A DNA stretch of 64,000 nt, from NCBI GenBank assembly GCA_964622545.1, contig CAZUQM010000037.1, forward strand, positions 8,693 through 72,692. The letters are read 5' to 3'. Below the pieces are notes generated by a model. It was not told the origin of the DNA. It did no database searches and worked only from the letters and a program-made list of their open reading frames with translations. This document shows, piece by piece, positions 34,734-43,853 of this stretch (within the stretch, counting starts at the first letter, position 1; the number at the start of each line of letters is the position of its first letter). The position numbers and the translations under genes were made by a program. The stretch comes from JAFGLZ01 sp964622545 (GTDB lineage Bacteria > Planctomycetota > Phycisphaerae > UBA1845 > JAFGLZ01).

Positions 34734-36191
34734 CTACAACTCTTGCACGCGGATGTTGCGGAAGCGGACGACCGAACGGGCGTCATGGTTCTGAAGCCCG
34801 ATGTAGCCCTTCATCGACCGGTCGAGCGTGGTGTCGACGACGCGCCGGCCGTTCATCTCGATCGCGATCTGCTTGCCGCGGGCGATGATGGTGACGGTAT
34901 TCCACTGACCGGCCGGTCGCACGAGGTTCTTGGTCGGCGCGACGACGTCGTAGATCGCCCCGGGCCCGCTCTTACTCGGCGGGGCGCCGGGTGCGTCGTA
35001 GATCTGCATCTCGTAGCCGGTGAAGGCGGGGTTCTTCTCGGCGGCGGATCGGAAGAAGACGCCGCTGTTGCTGCGTTTGCCCACGGTGTACTGGAACTCG
35101 AGGCGGAAGTCGTCGACCTGCTTCTGCGTACGTAGCCACGAGCCGGTCTTCTCGGGGTTGGTCGTCCAATCGCGCCCGTTGCGGCCGATGAGCACACCGT
35201 CCTCGACGATCCACTCGCCGCCGGCGACGACGACCCAGCCGCTGAGGTCCTTGCCGTTGAAGATAGGCCGGCACTGCCGCTGCTGCTCGCGGATCGTCCT
35301 CAGCAGGTCGCGGGTCATACGGATCGCGTCGGCCTCACCCGATGGCGCCGTCGCGCCCGACTCGACGCCCACATAGCCGCGGTAGCCGGCGTCACGGACG
35401 ATCCGCATCATGCGGACGTAGTCGGTCTCGGCGACGAGGCCGTTTGGGGTGAAGCGCGTGGCCTTGGCGCTGACGGCCTTGGCGTAGGGCATGAGCATCT
35501 CAACAGCGTCGTAGCGGTCGATCTCGTCGGGGAAGTTGCCGAAGTCGGGCAGCGTGCCGAAGTTGTCCTGGCCGACGGCCTTCATGACGCCGGTGAGCCA
35601 CGTCGGATCGGACGAGGGGCCGCCGTGGTTCTCGATGACGACGTTGATGCCGAGCGGGCCCGCGTAGTCGGCCAGCTTGCCGCAGCTCTCGACCATGTAC
35701 TTGGCGAGCTCTGCGGGGTCCTTCTCGCCGCGGGCGTTGACGCGGACGGTCCGGCAGCCAAGGAATCGGGCCGCGTCGATCCAGGTCTTGGTCTTGTCGA
35801 CCGATCGCTTGCGGAGGCTGTCGCGCGCGATGCCCAGCGGCCCGTTGGTGTCGAGCATGATCAGGCTCAGCTTGACGCCTTCGTCGTCGGCGCGCTTCTT
35901 GAGGTCGCGCAGATAGGCCATGTCCTCGGCCTTGTCGGCGAAGAACTGGTCGACGAACTCGATGCAGTCGATGTCGAACTGGCGCTTGGCCACGCGGGGG
36001 AAGTCGAGATTCGTCATCGTGCCGGCGCGGATGGTCTTGACGAGCGACCATTCGGCCAGCGAGATCTTGAACGGCTCGTCGCAGTCGGGCTTGGCTGCCG
36101 CCCCGGCAAGGTTGCCGCCGGGCGTGCCGCAGCGCATGGTGAGACCGCCGGCGGCGCCAAGGCCGATGGCGAGGAACTGTCGTCGGTTCAT
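34734..36191 (-). CDS. sugar phosphate isomerase-like TIM barrel fused to DUF1080 domain, Tat-exported
   Basis: The ATG at 36191 has AGGGAG at the right distance and yields MNRRQFLAIGLGAAGG, a twin-arginine signal. Residues about 45-300 are a xylose-isomerase-like barrel (FDIDCIEFVDQFF, VVIENHGG, GYVGVES). Residues about 305-485 are a DUF1080 (3-keto-disaccharide hydrolase) beta-sandwich with IFNGKDLSGWVV, EDGVLIG, NSGVFFRS, and ending YIGLQNHDARSVVRFRNIRV. DUF1080 proteins act in 3-keto-glycoside breakdown. The fusion suggests a two-step periplasmic sugar enzyme. A stand-alone isomerase follows upstream on the same strand. Confidence 0.87.
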   Translation of the reverse strand: MNRRQFLAIGLGAAGGLTMRCGTPGGNLAGAAAKPDCDEPFKISLAEWSLVKTIRAGTMTNLDFPRVAKRQFDIDCIEFVDQFFADKAEDMAYLRDLKKRADDEGVKLSLIMLDTNGPLGIARDSLRKRSVDKTKTWIDAARFLGCRTVRVNARGEKDPAELAKYMVESCGKLADYAGPLGINVVIENHGGPSSDPTWLTGVMKAVGQDNFGTLPDFGNFPDEIDRYDAVEMLMPYAKAVSAKATRFTPNGLVAETDYVRMMRIVRDAGYRGYVGVESGATAPSGEADAIRMTRDLLRTIREQQRQCRPIFNGKDLSGWVVVAGGEWIVEDGVLIGRNGRDWTTNPEKTGSWLRTQKQVDDFRLEFQYTVGKRSNSGVFFRSAAEKNPAFTGYEMQIYDAPGAPPSKSGPGAIYDVVAPTKNLVRPAGQWNTVTIIARGKQIAIEMNGRRVVDTTLDRSMKGYIGLQNHDARSVVRFRNIRVQEL

Positions 36192-36310
36192 GGTCATCTC
36201 CCTCTAAGGCATACCGATCGTGGGCAGGGCCGGCTTGGCGGGCCGCTCCGGTCCCTACGAGGCGCTGCGGTTTCGGCTCGGCAGGGGCCTCGCCCTCCCA
36301 GCGACCGCCG

Positions 36311-37138
36311 TCAGACGCCGAGCAACCTTCGGAGCAGCTCGACGCCCTTGGCGTTGGGTTCTTCCGGTTCGCCCTCGCCCCAGTATTCGAGCACGATATA
36401 GCCGTCGAAGCCAGTCCTGCGGTAAATATCGAGGATGCGTTCGACGTCGACGAACTCGGCGTTGCCGGCGGCGTCGAACGTGTTGATCTTCAGGTGGCTA
36501 TTCGCGGCGAGGGGAGCGATCTTCTCGGTCTCGGTGTAGATGCGCTCGCGAGCGGTCGGGTCGAGGCGGTCGTATCCGAACACGAAGTTCGTCGGGTCGG
36601 GGTTGGTCCCGACCCGATCGCTGCCGACCTGGCGGATGATCGCGAGCAGCCCATCGGCGTCCGGGTGGACGGTGCTATGGTTCTCGAGGCAGAGCGTCAC
36701 GCCGAGCGCCTCGGCGACGGGCACGACCTCGCAGAAGGCGTCCACGACGCGGACGCGCTCGATGGCCGGGTCTTGTCCGTCGGTATGGTAGCCGGTGAAG
36801 ACATTGACGCGCTCGATGCCGGTGTCGGCGGCCATGCGGATCCAGCCGATCGTGTCGGCGATGTGCTTGGCGCGATCGGCGCTGGCGGGCAGGGCGAAGT
36901 CGTTTCCGGCGATCAGGGCCGAGATGCCGACCCCGGCCGTCTGGGCATGGACGACGATTTGTTTCAGGTCGGCGGCCTTGTCGGGATCGGGGCTGCCGGG
37001 TCCGCCGATGAGGTGCCAGTTGGCGACCTCGACGCCGTGGGCCCCGAGCCGGGCGGTCTCGTCAACGAACTCGTTGAAATTCATCCGCCCTGATTCCAGG
37101 GCCTTGCGATAGCTCCACGAGCTGATGCCGATCTGCAT
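36311..37138 (-). CDS. sugar phosphate isomerase/epimerase-like protein
   Basis: AAGGAG lies eight bases before the ATG at 37138, giving 275 residues. MQIGISSWSYRK opens a TIM barrel of the AP-endonuclease-2/xylose-isomerase type, with LCLENHSTVH, GTNPDPTNFVF, and HLKINTF, the usual places of the metal ligands. No signal peptide, so it is cytoplasmic, unlike the DUF1080 fusion 119 bases downstream. The two probably act on the same sugar; substrate unknown. Confidence 0.85.
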   Translation of the reverse strand: MQIGISSWSYRKALESGRMNFNEFVDETARLGAHGVEVANWHLIGGPGSPDPDKAADLKQIVVHAQTAGVGISALIAGNDFALPASADRAKHIADTIGWIRMAADTGIERVNVFTGYHTDGQDPAIERVRVVDAFCEVVPVAEALGVTLCLENHSTVHPDADGLLAIIRQVGSDRVGTNPDPTNFVFGYDRLDPTARERIYTETEKIAPLAANSHLKINTFDAAGNAEFVDVERILDIYRRTGFDGYIVLEYWGEGEPEEPNAKGVELLRRLLGV

Positions 37139-37515
37139 GGCGGGTCTCCTTGGCATGGTGTGACGCGGAAGCGTTTGCGGCAGTTAGATTAGCACCGTGC
37201 ACCGCTCATGACCAGGGCCCGGGGTGTCGCGTATGCGCCCGGTCGTTGACCGCATCGCGGCTCGGCGGCGGCGTCGGTTCGGCGGTAGACCTTGACAGAC
37301 GATACGGGTTCTGTGTTCACTGATACTCTGAAGGCGAGGTGTGAGGTTAGGCTGACGTTGCTGTGCCTGGTCAAGCGTGCGGGCCGTACGAGGGCGCGGT
37401 TGGCGTGCGGTTGCTCGTCGGGACCAGATCAACTCGCATCACCATCTTGCCGCCGTGAAACCGGGAGGGGCGCCCGAAGCGCCGCGCCTGCTCCCCGCTT
37501 ATCCGGAGAGTCGCG
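37139..37515. other. intergenic region, nothing firm
   Basis: This 377-base gap between divergent genes has no supported gene. A TTGACA at 37292-37297 and a GATACT at 37322-37327 look like promoter boxes, but the 24-base spacer is too long for sigma70. Confidence 0.5.
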
Positions 37516-39099
37516 ATGAAGGTCGCGCTGATTTCCACACAAACGCATCCGATCGCGCTCGGGCTGCGCTATGTGAGCAGCTACCTGAAGGCCCAAGGCC
37601 ATGACGTGCAGATGCACTTCATGTGCTCCAAGCGCGACACCGCCAAGGGCGGCTTCTCGGACGCGCTGGTCCGCGACCTGGCCGAGCGGCTGAAAGACCG
37701 CGACCTGATCGGCATGGGCCTGATGACGAACACCTACCATCGGGCCTGCGAGTTGACCAGGCGTCTCCGCGAGGTGGGGGTGTCCGCTCCGTTCATCTGG
37801 GGCGGGACGCATCCCAGTCTGGCGCCGCAGGAATGCCTCGACATCGCCGACGCGGTTTGCATCGGGGAGGGCGAGGTGGCGGTGGCCGAGCTGGTGCGCC
37901 GGTACGAGGCCGGCGAGGATCCGACGGACATCCCGGGTTTGGGCTTTCCGGCGGGGGGCGTCTTCGGCGCGGATCAGACTGTGGTGAACCCGGTGGGCAA
38001 TCTGGTCCAGGACCTGGATCAACTCCCGTTCCCGGACTACGACCTCTCGACGCATTGGGTGTCGAAGCGCGACCGGCTCGTTCCGGCTCGCGAGGACAAC
38101 CTTCGCAACGCCATCGAGAGGCCGCGGGTGCTGAGCACGCGCGGCTGTCCGAACCGGTGCACCTTCTGCAACAACGCGGCCTGGAGGCAGCTCTATCGCG
38201 GCAAGGGTCGTTGGGTGCGGATGCGCTCGGTCGACAACGTGGTGGCCGAGTTGGAGAGCATGAAGCAGCGCTTCCCGTGCATGGAGGCGATCAACATCGT
38301 CGACGACCTCTTCTTCGTGCGCAGCGCCGAGCAGATGGCTGAGTTCGCTAAGGCGTTCACGCAACGGGTCAACCTGCCGCTCGAGCTGGACGCGTACCCC
38401 GGCATGCTGACCGCCGAGAAGCTGGATGCGCTCGAGGGCGTGCCGATCCGCTTGATCAGTCTGGGCATCGAGAGCGCGAGCCCCGATACGCTGGCGAACA
38501 TCTACGATCGGCGGACGAGCCTCGAGACCATCGTCGAGGGCATCGAGCTGCTGCACGGGCGCGGCATCCCGGCCGAGTACCACTACATCGTCAACAACCC
38601 GTTCGAGCCCGAGGCCAACGTCATCGAGACCATGCGGTTCATCGCCGACCACCACCGCGGGCCGGCGCGATGTCGCGTGTTTCCGCTTATCTTCTTTCCG
38701 GGCACGCCGCTGTTCGAGCGGGCCAAGGCCGAAGGCGTCATCGAGGATCGGGACGAGAAGGCCTACAAACACACGCTCACGGGCAAGACGGTCATCGGGG
38801 CACACAGCTACCTGGACGTGTGGCTCCGCATCGTGCTGGGCCTGCGCAACGCGGGTTACTCGCCCCGATTCGCCCACGCGGCTATCAACGTGGCGACGCA
38901 TCGCGTGGTTCGGGCGGCGTTGGACCGGCGATGGTTCGGCCCGGTCTCGTTCGGGCTCTACCAGGTGGGTCGCCGGGTCTACCGGAATCTCATCTACCAA
39001 CCGATCGTCAGGCCGCTGTCGTACCTGCGGCGGCTCGGCCGGCGCCGGCCTTCCGAGGACGTTGGTGCCGTGTCGTTGGATTCGGGCGGCGGGGCCTAA
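37516..39099 (+). CDS. B12-binding radical SAM protein
   Basis: The 527-residue protein has an N-terminal cobalamin-binding-like Rossmann domain (1-150, with GLRYVSSYLKAQG and IWGGTHPS) and a radical SAM barrel with the iron-sulfur motif C211-x3-C215-x2-C218. SLGIESAS is the usual SAM-binding strand. The tail (about 435-527) is basic. Such class B proteins methylate or rearrange unactivated carbons, as in lipid, hopanoid or natural-product synthesis. The classical DxHxxG cobalamin ligand is not visible. No neighbour reveals the substrate. Confidence 0.88.
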   Translation: MKVALISTQTHPIALGLRYVSSYLKAQGHDVQMHFMCSKRDTAKGGFSDALVRDLAERLKDRDLIGMGLMTNTYHRACELTRRLREVGVSAPFIWGGTHPSLAPQECLDIADAVCIGEGEVAVAELVRRYEAGEDPTDIPGLGFPAGGVFGADQTVVNPVGNLVQDLDQLPFPDYDLSTHWVSKRDRLVPAREDNLRNAIERPRVLSTRGCPNRCTFCNNAAWRQLYRGKGRWVRMRSVDNVVAELESMKQRFPCMEAINIVDDLFFVRSAEQMAEFAKAFTQRVNLPLELDAYPGMLTAEKLDALEGVPIRLISLGIESASPDTLANIYDRRTSLETIVEGIELLHGRGIPAEYHYIVNNPFEPEANVIETMRFIADHHRGPARCRVFPLIFFPGTPLFERAKAEGVIEDRDEKAYKHTLTGKTVIGAHSYLDVWLRIVLGLRNAGYSPRFAHAAINVATHRVVRAALDRRWFGPVSFGLYQVGRRVYRNLIYQPIVRPLSYLRRLGRRRPSEDVGAVSLDSGGGA

Positions 39100-39224
39100 A
39101 CCTCAGTCACGAGGCACGGGGCTCGGCGTCCGGATGAACGGCACCGACGCACACCGCAATTCAGCCGGATCCCACCCAGAATCGTGATTGCGTTCGCTGG
39201 GTGCATCGCTCAGAATCGTCCGCC

Positions 39225-39704
39225 ATGATGAAGCGGCCGTCCACGCACGTGGCCTACGTCGGTCTGGGCTCCAACCTCGGTCGGCGCCGGGAGACGTTGG
39301 AGGGGGCGGTGGCCTCCCTGTCCGATTCCCGCGGCATCGACGTGACGCGGGTGAGCAGCTTCATCGAGACCGAACCGGTGGGCGGCCCGTCCGATCAGGG
39401 TGCCTACCTGAACGGCGTCGTGGAGTTGGCGACCACGCTGGAGCCGCATGAGCTACTCAGACGGTGTCAAGCCATCGAGTCGGATTTCGGACGCACACGC
39501 GAGGTCCGGTGGGGTCCGCGCACGCTTGACCTCGACATTGTGTTGTATGACGATGCCGTTGTGGATACGGAGGAGCTGACCGTACCGCATCCGAGGATGC
39601 ACGAACGGCGATTCGTGCTCGAACCGCTATGCGAAATCGCGCCGGACGTCCGCCATCCCCTGTTGGGGGTTACCGTTCGGGAGCTGCTGAGCAGGTTGTC
39701 ATGA
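39225..39704 (+). CDS. folK: hydroxymethyldihydropterin pyrophosphokinase
   Basis: The 159-residue protein has the FolK signature YVGLGSNLG at 11-19, and GPRTLDLDIVLYDD at 97-110 with the metal-binding Asp pair. It moves pyrophosphate from ATP to 6-hydroxymethyl-dihydropterin in folate synthesis. The ATG at 39225 is preferred over 39228 or a GTG at 39201; the ribosome site is weak. Its stop overlaps the panC start (ATGA). Confidence 0.92.
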   Translation: MMKRPSTHVAYVGLGSNLGRRRETLEGAVASLSDSRGIDVTRVSSFIETEPVGGPSDQGAYLNGVVELATTLEPHELLRRCQAIESDFGRTREVRWGPRTLDLDIVLYDDAVVDTEELTVPHPRMHERRFVLEPLCEIAPDVRHPLLGVTVRELLSRLS

Positions 39705-40579
39705 GCGCACTGACCGAGCCCGCCGTCGCGACCACCATCACCGAGATGCGCGAGCTGGTGATTCGTGCTCGCCGCAACGGCATGACCGTCGGCGTGGTGC
39801 CCACCATGGGGGCGCTGCACGAGGGGCATCTGTCGCTCGTCCGCCGGGCGCGTCAGCGCTGCGCGTACGTCGTCGTGACGGTCTTCGTCAATCCGATCCA
39901 GTTCAACAATGCCGACGACCTGCGGAGCTATCCTCGCACGCTCGATGCAGACGTGGACGCCTGCGGGGCCGAGGGGGTCGACGCCGTCTTCGCCCCGCAC
40001 GTGGACGAGATGTACGGACCCCGGGCCCTGACGCGGGTTCGGGTCGAGAAGCTGACCGAGCCGCTGTGCGGTCGCGACCGCCCCGGGCACTTCGAGGGGG
40101 TCACGACGGTGGTGGCCAAGCTGTTCAACATCGTTCAACCGGATGTGGCCTTCTTCGGGCAGAAGGACGCCCAGCAGGCGATCGTGGTGCGGCGGATGAC
40201 GGAGGACCTGAACTTCCCCGTCGAGGTCGACGTGTGTCCGACGGTGCGGGAGCCGGACGGGCTGGCCATGAGCAGCCGGAACGCGCGCCTGACTCCGGAG
40301 CAGCGTCGTCAGGCGACGTGCCTGTATCGTGCGCTGGAGCAGGCCCGCTCCGAGGTCGCCGCGGGTCAGGTCCGAACCGCTCCGCTGATCGCGTCCATGC
40401 GAGAGGTCATCCTGTCGGCGGGGCCGTGCGAGATCGACTACGTCGAGATCGTCGACGCCAAGACGCTGGAGCCGATCGAGGAGGTTACGGACACGGCCTT
40501 GATGGCGCTGGCCGTGCAGATCGGTCCGGCAAGGTTGATCGACAACGTGCAGGTGGACCCCAGCGGCCCTGCGCTATAG
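39701..40579 (+). CDS. panC: pantothenate synthetase
   Basis: The 292-residue protein has TMGALHEGHLSLVRRA with H40 and H43 of the HxGH class, VTVFVNPIQFNNADDL, GQKDAQQ and MSSRNARL, all PanC motifs. It joins pantoate and beta-alanine using ATP. The four-base overlap with folK and the short gap to panD point to one transcript. PanB is not in the window. Confidence 0.95.
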   Translation: MSALTEPAVATTITEMRELVIRARRNGMTVGVVPTMGALHEGHLSLVRRARQRCAYVVVTVFVNPIQFNNADDLRSYPRTLDADVDACGAEGVDAVFAPHVDEMYGPRALTRVRVEKLTEPLCGRDRPGHFEGVTTVVAKLFNIVQPDVAFFGQKDAQQAIVVRRMTEDLNFPVEVDVCPTVREPDGLAMSSRNARLTPEQRRQATCLYRALEQARSEVAAGQVRTAPLIASMREVILSAGPCEIDYVEIVDAKTLEPIEEVTDTALMALAVQIGPARLIDNVQVDPSGPAL

Positions 40580-40614
40580 ACTAACGACTTTGCCACTGGT
40601 GAGAGGACGCAGGG

Positions 40615-40971
40615 GTGTTGATCAAAGTACTCAAGAGCAAGATTCATCGGGCGACGGTCACCGAGGCCGACGTGGCCTACATCGGCAGCATCGGCATCGA
40701 CCGGACGCTGTGCGAGGCGGTCGGTCTCGTGGAGCACGAGGCGGTGCTGGTGGCCGACGTGGACAACGGGGTACGCCTGGAGACGTACGTCCAGTACGCC
40801 GACCCAGGCAGCGGCACGATCTGCATGAACGGGGCGGCGGCCAAGCTGGTAAGCGTCGGTGACGTGGTCATCATTTTCGGCTTCGGTTACCTGAGCGAGG
40901 AGGAGCTGGCCGAACACAAGCCGCGTATGATCCTCGCCGACGCCCAGAACCGGGTTGCACAGGAGTTGTAG
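40615..40971 (+). CDS. panD: aspartate 1-decarboxylase precursor
   Basis: The GTG start gives MLIKVLKSKIHRATVTEAD, a normal PanD N-terminus. The self-cleavage site is G24-S25 in YIGSIGID, where the serine becomes the pyruvoyl group. The product beta-alanine feeds PanC encoded 35 bases upstream. Length 118 residues, about usual. GAGAGG precedes the start. Confidence 0.95.
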   Translation: MLIKVLKSKIHRATVTEADVAYIGSIGIDRTLCEAVGLVEHEAVLVADVDNGVRLETYVQYADPGSGTICMNGAAAKLVSVGDVVIIFGFGYLSEEELAEHKPRMILADAQNRVAQEL

Positions 40972-41030
40972 GGACACTGACGAGGCGAGCGGGCCGATCC
41001 ACCGTGGACCGTCGCCGACGCGAGGGACGC

Positions 41031-42860
41031 ATGTTACCCACGGTCTTCACATTGCCGATTCCTTTTCTCGGACCCACGCCCATCAAGGGCTACGGCCTGA
41101 TGATGATGATCGGGTTCCTGACGGCGATCTACATGTGCATGCGGCGGGCGCAGAAGGTCCGCAGCGATCCGGACGTGGTGCTCAACGCGGGGTTCCTCGC
41201 CCTGCTGTGCGGCGTGTTCGGGGCACGGATCTTCTACGTCGTGCATTACTGGGACACGCAGTTCCGAGGCAGGGGGATCTGGGCGGCCTTCGACGTTCGC
41301 TCGGGTGGGCTGGAGTTCTACGGCGGGTTCCTCGCGGCGGTCGCGGCCATCCTGCTGTACCTCCGCATCCGGGGGCACTCGGCGCGGCTCTTCCTGGATA
41401 TCATGGCGCCTGGTGTGATGTTCGGGCTGGCCTTCGGACGCCTGGGCTGCTTCTTGAACGGCTGCTGCTTCGGCGGGATTTGTCCTGACTGGGTGCCGTT
41501 TCCGCTGGCGCTGACGTTCCCTCACGGCAGCCCGGCGATGGTGCACCACTTGCAGACCAACCGTATCGCCCTTCCGCGCGAGTACCTCTACGTCAACAGC
41601 CTTGGCTGGGTGAGCCCGATCCATCGCGACCACCTGGCCATGGAGCCGTCGGAGGTGTTCGCGCCGCGCGAGCGGCACCGGGAGGCCCAGAAGGAGTTGC
41701 TCAAGGCGTTGGAGGGGCTGTCTCCGCCGGAGACGGCCAAACAGGTCCGCCAGACGTGGCAGCAGTTTGCCGCGCAGCGGGAGCGGATGCCACAAGGGCC
41801 CCTGGCGGGCTTGGACAAGGAGCGCCTCAAACAGGAGGTGGCCCAACTGCGCGCCTTGCACAAGGAGCTGAGCGACCAGTGCGCTGCCTTCCCGGAAGGC
41901 AACGAGGTCAAGCAATTGATCAACGCCGAGCATCAGGCCTGGGACGCGCGCCGCAAGCACTTCACGGAGCTGCGGGACCTGCTGGGCGACGCGAAGAACC
42001 CGCGTCCGCCGGCCTCGAAGCTGCAGGCGTACCAGGAGGAGGTCCGACAGTTTCGCTCCCATCGCATCTGGGCTGCTCAGCCGTTGGGGTTCCTTAATGC
42101 GATGATCCTCTCGGGCGTGCTCAGCCTGTTCTTCCATCGCCGCCGGGTGCATGGGGCGGTTTTCGGGCTCATGTTCATCCTATATCCCATCACGCGGTTC
42201 GTCCTGGAGATGATCCGTGCGGACAACCCGCTGGATTCATCGGGACTGACCATCAGCCAGGCGATCAGCGTGGGGATCATCCCGATCGCGCTGGTCTACA
42301 TGCTCGTAATCTACAAGCTCTTGCCGCCGCAAAGCCCGAGGGCGCAGATCTGGACACCGCCGCCGGACGAGCCGCCGTCGCCGCCGAAGGAGGAAGGGGA
42401 GAACTCGGCGAAGAGGTCGGGGCAGGACCGGACCGAGAGCCCTTCCGAATCTTCCCCGTCTCCGGCCCCGGACTCGGATGGCAACGGTCACTCCGGCGGG
42501 ACTCATGCGTCCGCAAGTGTGGCCTCGGAGGTCAAAAAGTCCGGCCGGAAGGGCAAGCCGGTCGTGGAGACCGTGGTGGTCGAACCGACTGGGGTTAGTG
42601 CCGGCCAGGGCTGGCATACCGCCGAGGCGATCTGCGCCAAGTGCGGCACGAAGCTCCAGCCGCCGCAGGGCATGGTGTATCAGCGCCCCGGCAAGCGCAA
42701 CGGACCGCAACGGGCGCCCGGGGTGGCCGTGATCGAGCATCCGGATCCCAACACGAGGATGGACCTGCTCTGCGAGGGGTGCTTCGACACGCTTCCCCCC
42801 CAGGACAAGTCACGCGGCCGCCGGCTTGCCAAGAAATGGTGGAAGACCGGCAAGGTGTGA
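41031..42860 (+). CDS. lgt: prolipoprotein diacylglyceryl transferase, strongly enlarged
   Basis: Lgt adds diacylglycerol to the lipobox cysteine of lipoproteins. This version is 609 residues against about 260-300 usually. The core is clear: membrane helices from residue 19, GGLEFYGGF, the GRLGCFLNGCCFGG signature (137-149), and the last helices with RFVLEMIRADNP. An insertion of about 170 residues (165-345), charged and helical, lies between helices, on the outer face if topology is normal. A C-terminal tail (about 435-609) is Pro/Ser-rich and ends with two CxxC pairs (CAKC and CEGC), zinc-ribbon-like. The conserved histidine of E. coli Lgt (FHGG) is tyrosine here (FYGG). GAGGGA supports the start. 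Confidence 0.88.
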   Translation: MLPTVFTLPIPFLGPTPIKGYGLMMMIGFLTAIYMCMRRAQKVRSDPDVVLNAGFLALLCGVFGARIFYVVHYWDTQFRGRGIWAAFDVRSGGLEFYGGFLAAVAAILLYLRIRGHSARLFLDIMAPGVMFGLAFGRLGCFLNGCCFGGICPDWVPFPLALTFPHGSPAMVHHLQTNRIALPREYLYVNSLGWVSPIHRDHLAMEPSEVFAPRERHREAQKELLKALEGLSPPETAKQVRQTWQQFAAQRERMPQGPLAGLDKERLKQEVAQLRALHKELSDQCAAFPEGNEVKQLINAEHQAWDARRKHFTELRDLLGDAKNPRPPASKLQAYQEEVRQFRSHRIWAAQPLGFLNAMILSGVLSLFFHRRRVHGAVFGLMFILYPITRFVLEMIRADNPLDSSGLTISQAISVGIIPIALVYMLVIYKLLPPQSPRAQIWTPPPDEPPSPPKEEGENSAKRSGQDRTESPSESSPSPAPDSDGNGHSGGTHASASVASEVKKSGRKGKPVVETVVVEPTGVSAGQGWHTAEAICAKCGTKLQPPQGMVYQRPGKRNGPQRAPGVAVIEHPDPNTRMDLLCEGCFDTLPPQDKSRGRRLAKKWWKTGKV

Positions 42861-43091
42861 GGCTGCAATCGCTCGGCGCGTTGCCGCGTCACGGGCCCAA
42901 CCATAACGCCCAGGGGCTGACCCCGGCGCCAGCTCGGATGACCGGCCAACGCCACAAGCCCGGCTCGTACCCCGCCACATTCGTTTTGGCAGGCTAGAAT
43001 TGGGAGTGTGAGGCTCCCCCCGAGCCGTGACTTCGCCGTGCGGCAGCTTGTCTCGTCCGGCGTAGTCGCAGGCGAAGCCGGGACGCCTCAT

Positions 43092-43202
43092 CAGCCCCGC
43101 CAGGGGCGTAGGAATGTAGCCGCGGGTGCAGCGAGCCGCCAGGCGTGCGGAACCCGTGGTCGATGGTCGCCCAACGAACCAATCCCCAGCGGGGCGACAG
43201 GC
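43092..43202. repeat. complex intergenic repeat with nested hairpins
   Basis: It is bounded by two small hairpins, CCCC/GGGG around GCCA near 43095 and CCCC/GGGG around AGC near 43184. Between them a CGCGGGT segment pairs with an ACCCGTG segment. The layout resembles dispersed, palindrome-rich repeats that I associate with planctomycete genomes. That association is from memory, not from a search. Confidence 0.5.
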
Positions 43203-43283
43203 CCGAGGGCCATCGAAACAGGCGTTGACGCCCGGTTGGGCACCGGTGACCTGCCGACCGTATCGGGGTTAAGTCGCACGAAT

Positions 43284-43328
43284 CCTGCGGCTCACGCCGC
43301 AGGCTACACTCTGTCGGGCCTCCGGCCC
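43284..43328. repeat. two adjacent palindromes
   Basis: CCTGCGGC and GCCGCAGG flank a TCAC loop (43284-43303), a perfect 8-bp stem. Thirteen bases further, GGGCC and GGCCC flank TCC (43316-43328). There is no T-run after either, so a dispersed palindromic repeat is more likely than a terminator. Confidence 0.55.
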
Positions 43329-43853
43329 TGAGCAGCTCGTGCTGCCGGTTGACGCTTCATCGCGCGACACAGTGGCTCACCTGCCGGGGTGGTACTCCCT
43401 CGCCGAAGTACAGGGGCTTGTGATGCGCCCGGAAGAACGTGCAACATTCGACTCAGTAGCGGCTTCTATCCTCTGTAGCCCTGGCGAAGGCGGAGGGCTT
43501 CCGGCAGACCGACAAAATCAATGCTGTTGGACGACTAGTCAAACCTCGTAGACACTAACCGGACGCGAGTTCATCGATTCGGGTGGGCGAGTGAAATCGT
43601 CAAAGCCATGTTTCGCGCGTCACGGCAGGCAGCGTTTTCGAGACTGCTTGCACCCCAGTGAACTACAGACTTGGCGAGGCGCGGCTTGCCCGATGCGGGG
43701 CGTGCCCACCGCGGCCGGTCACCAAGTATTTTCCGCGAATTGCAGCAGGGCCCATAATCGTGAGGTATACTTGTGATGGCCCTTTTTTGGGGGGCCTCAC
43801 CTCTGAGAAGTCCCCGGCGGGGCCGCGCCTCGGTGGATGAGGAGGCACCTGCG

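Larger units (their letters stand above)
42861..43853. other. gene-free region rich in palindromic repeats
   Basis: Nearly 1 kb with no convincing gene. It holds a complex repeat at 43092-43202, two adjacent perfect palindromes at 43284-43328, and a TATACT box at 43766-43771 that may serve the next gene. GGCCC (43778-43782) and GGGCC (43792-43796) flank a T6G run. Short frames here lack ribosome sites. Confidence 0.6.

Noticed and set aside
37292..37327. TTGACA followed by GATACT before the radical SAM gene
   Set aside because: The spacer is 24 bases, too long for a sigma70 promoter.
42994..43182. Minus-strand 62-codon frame after lgt
   Set aside because: It lies over the palindromic repeat and has no ribosome site.
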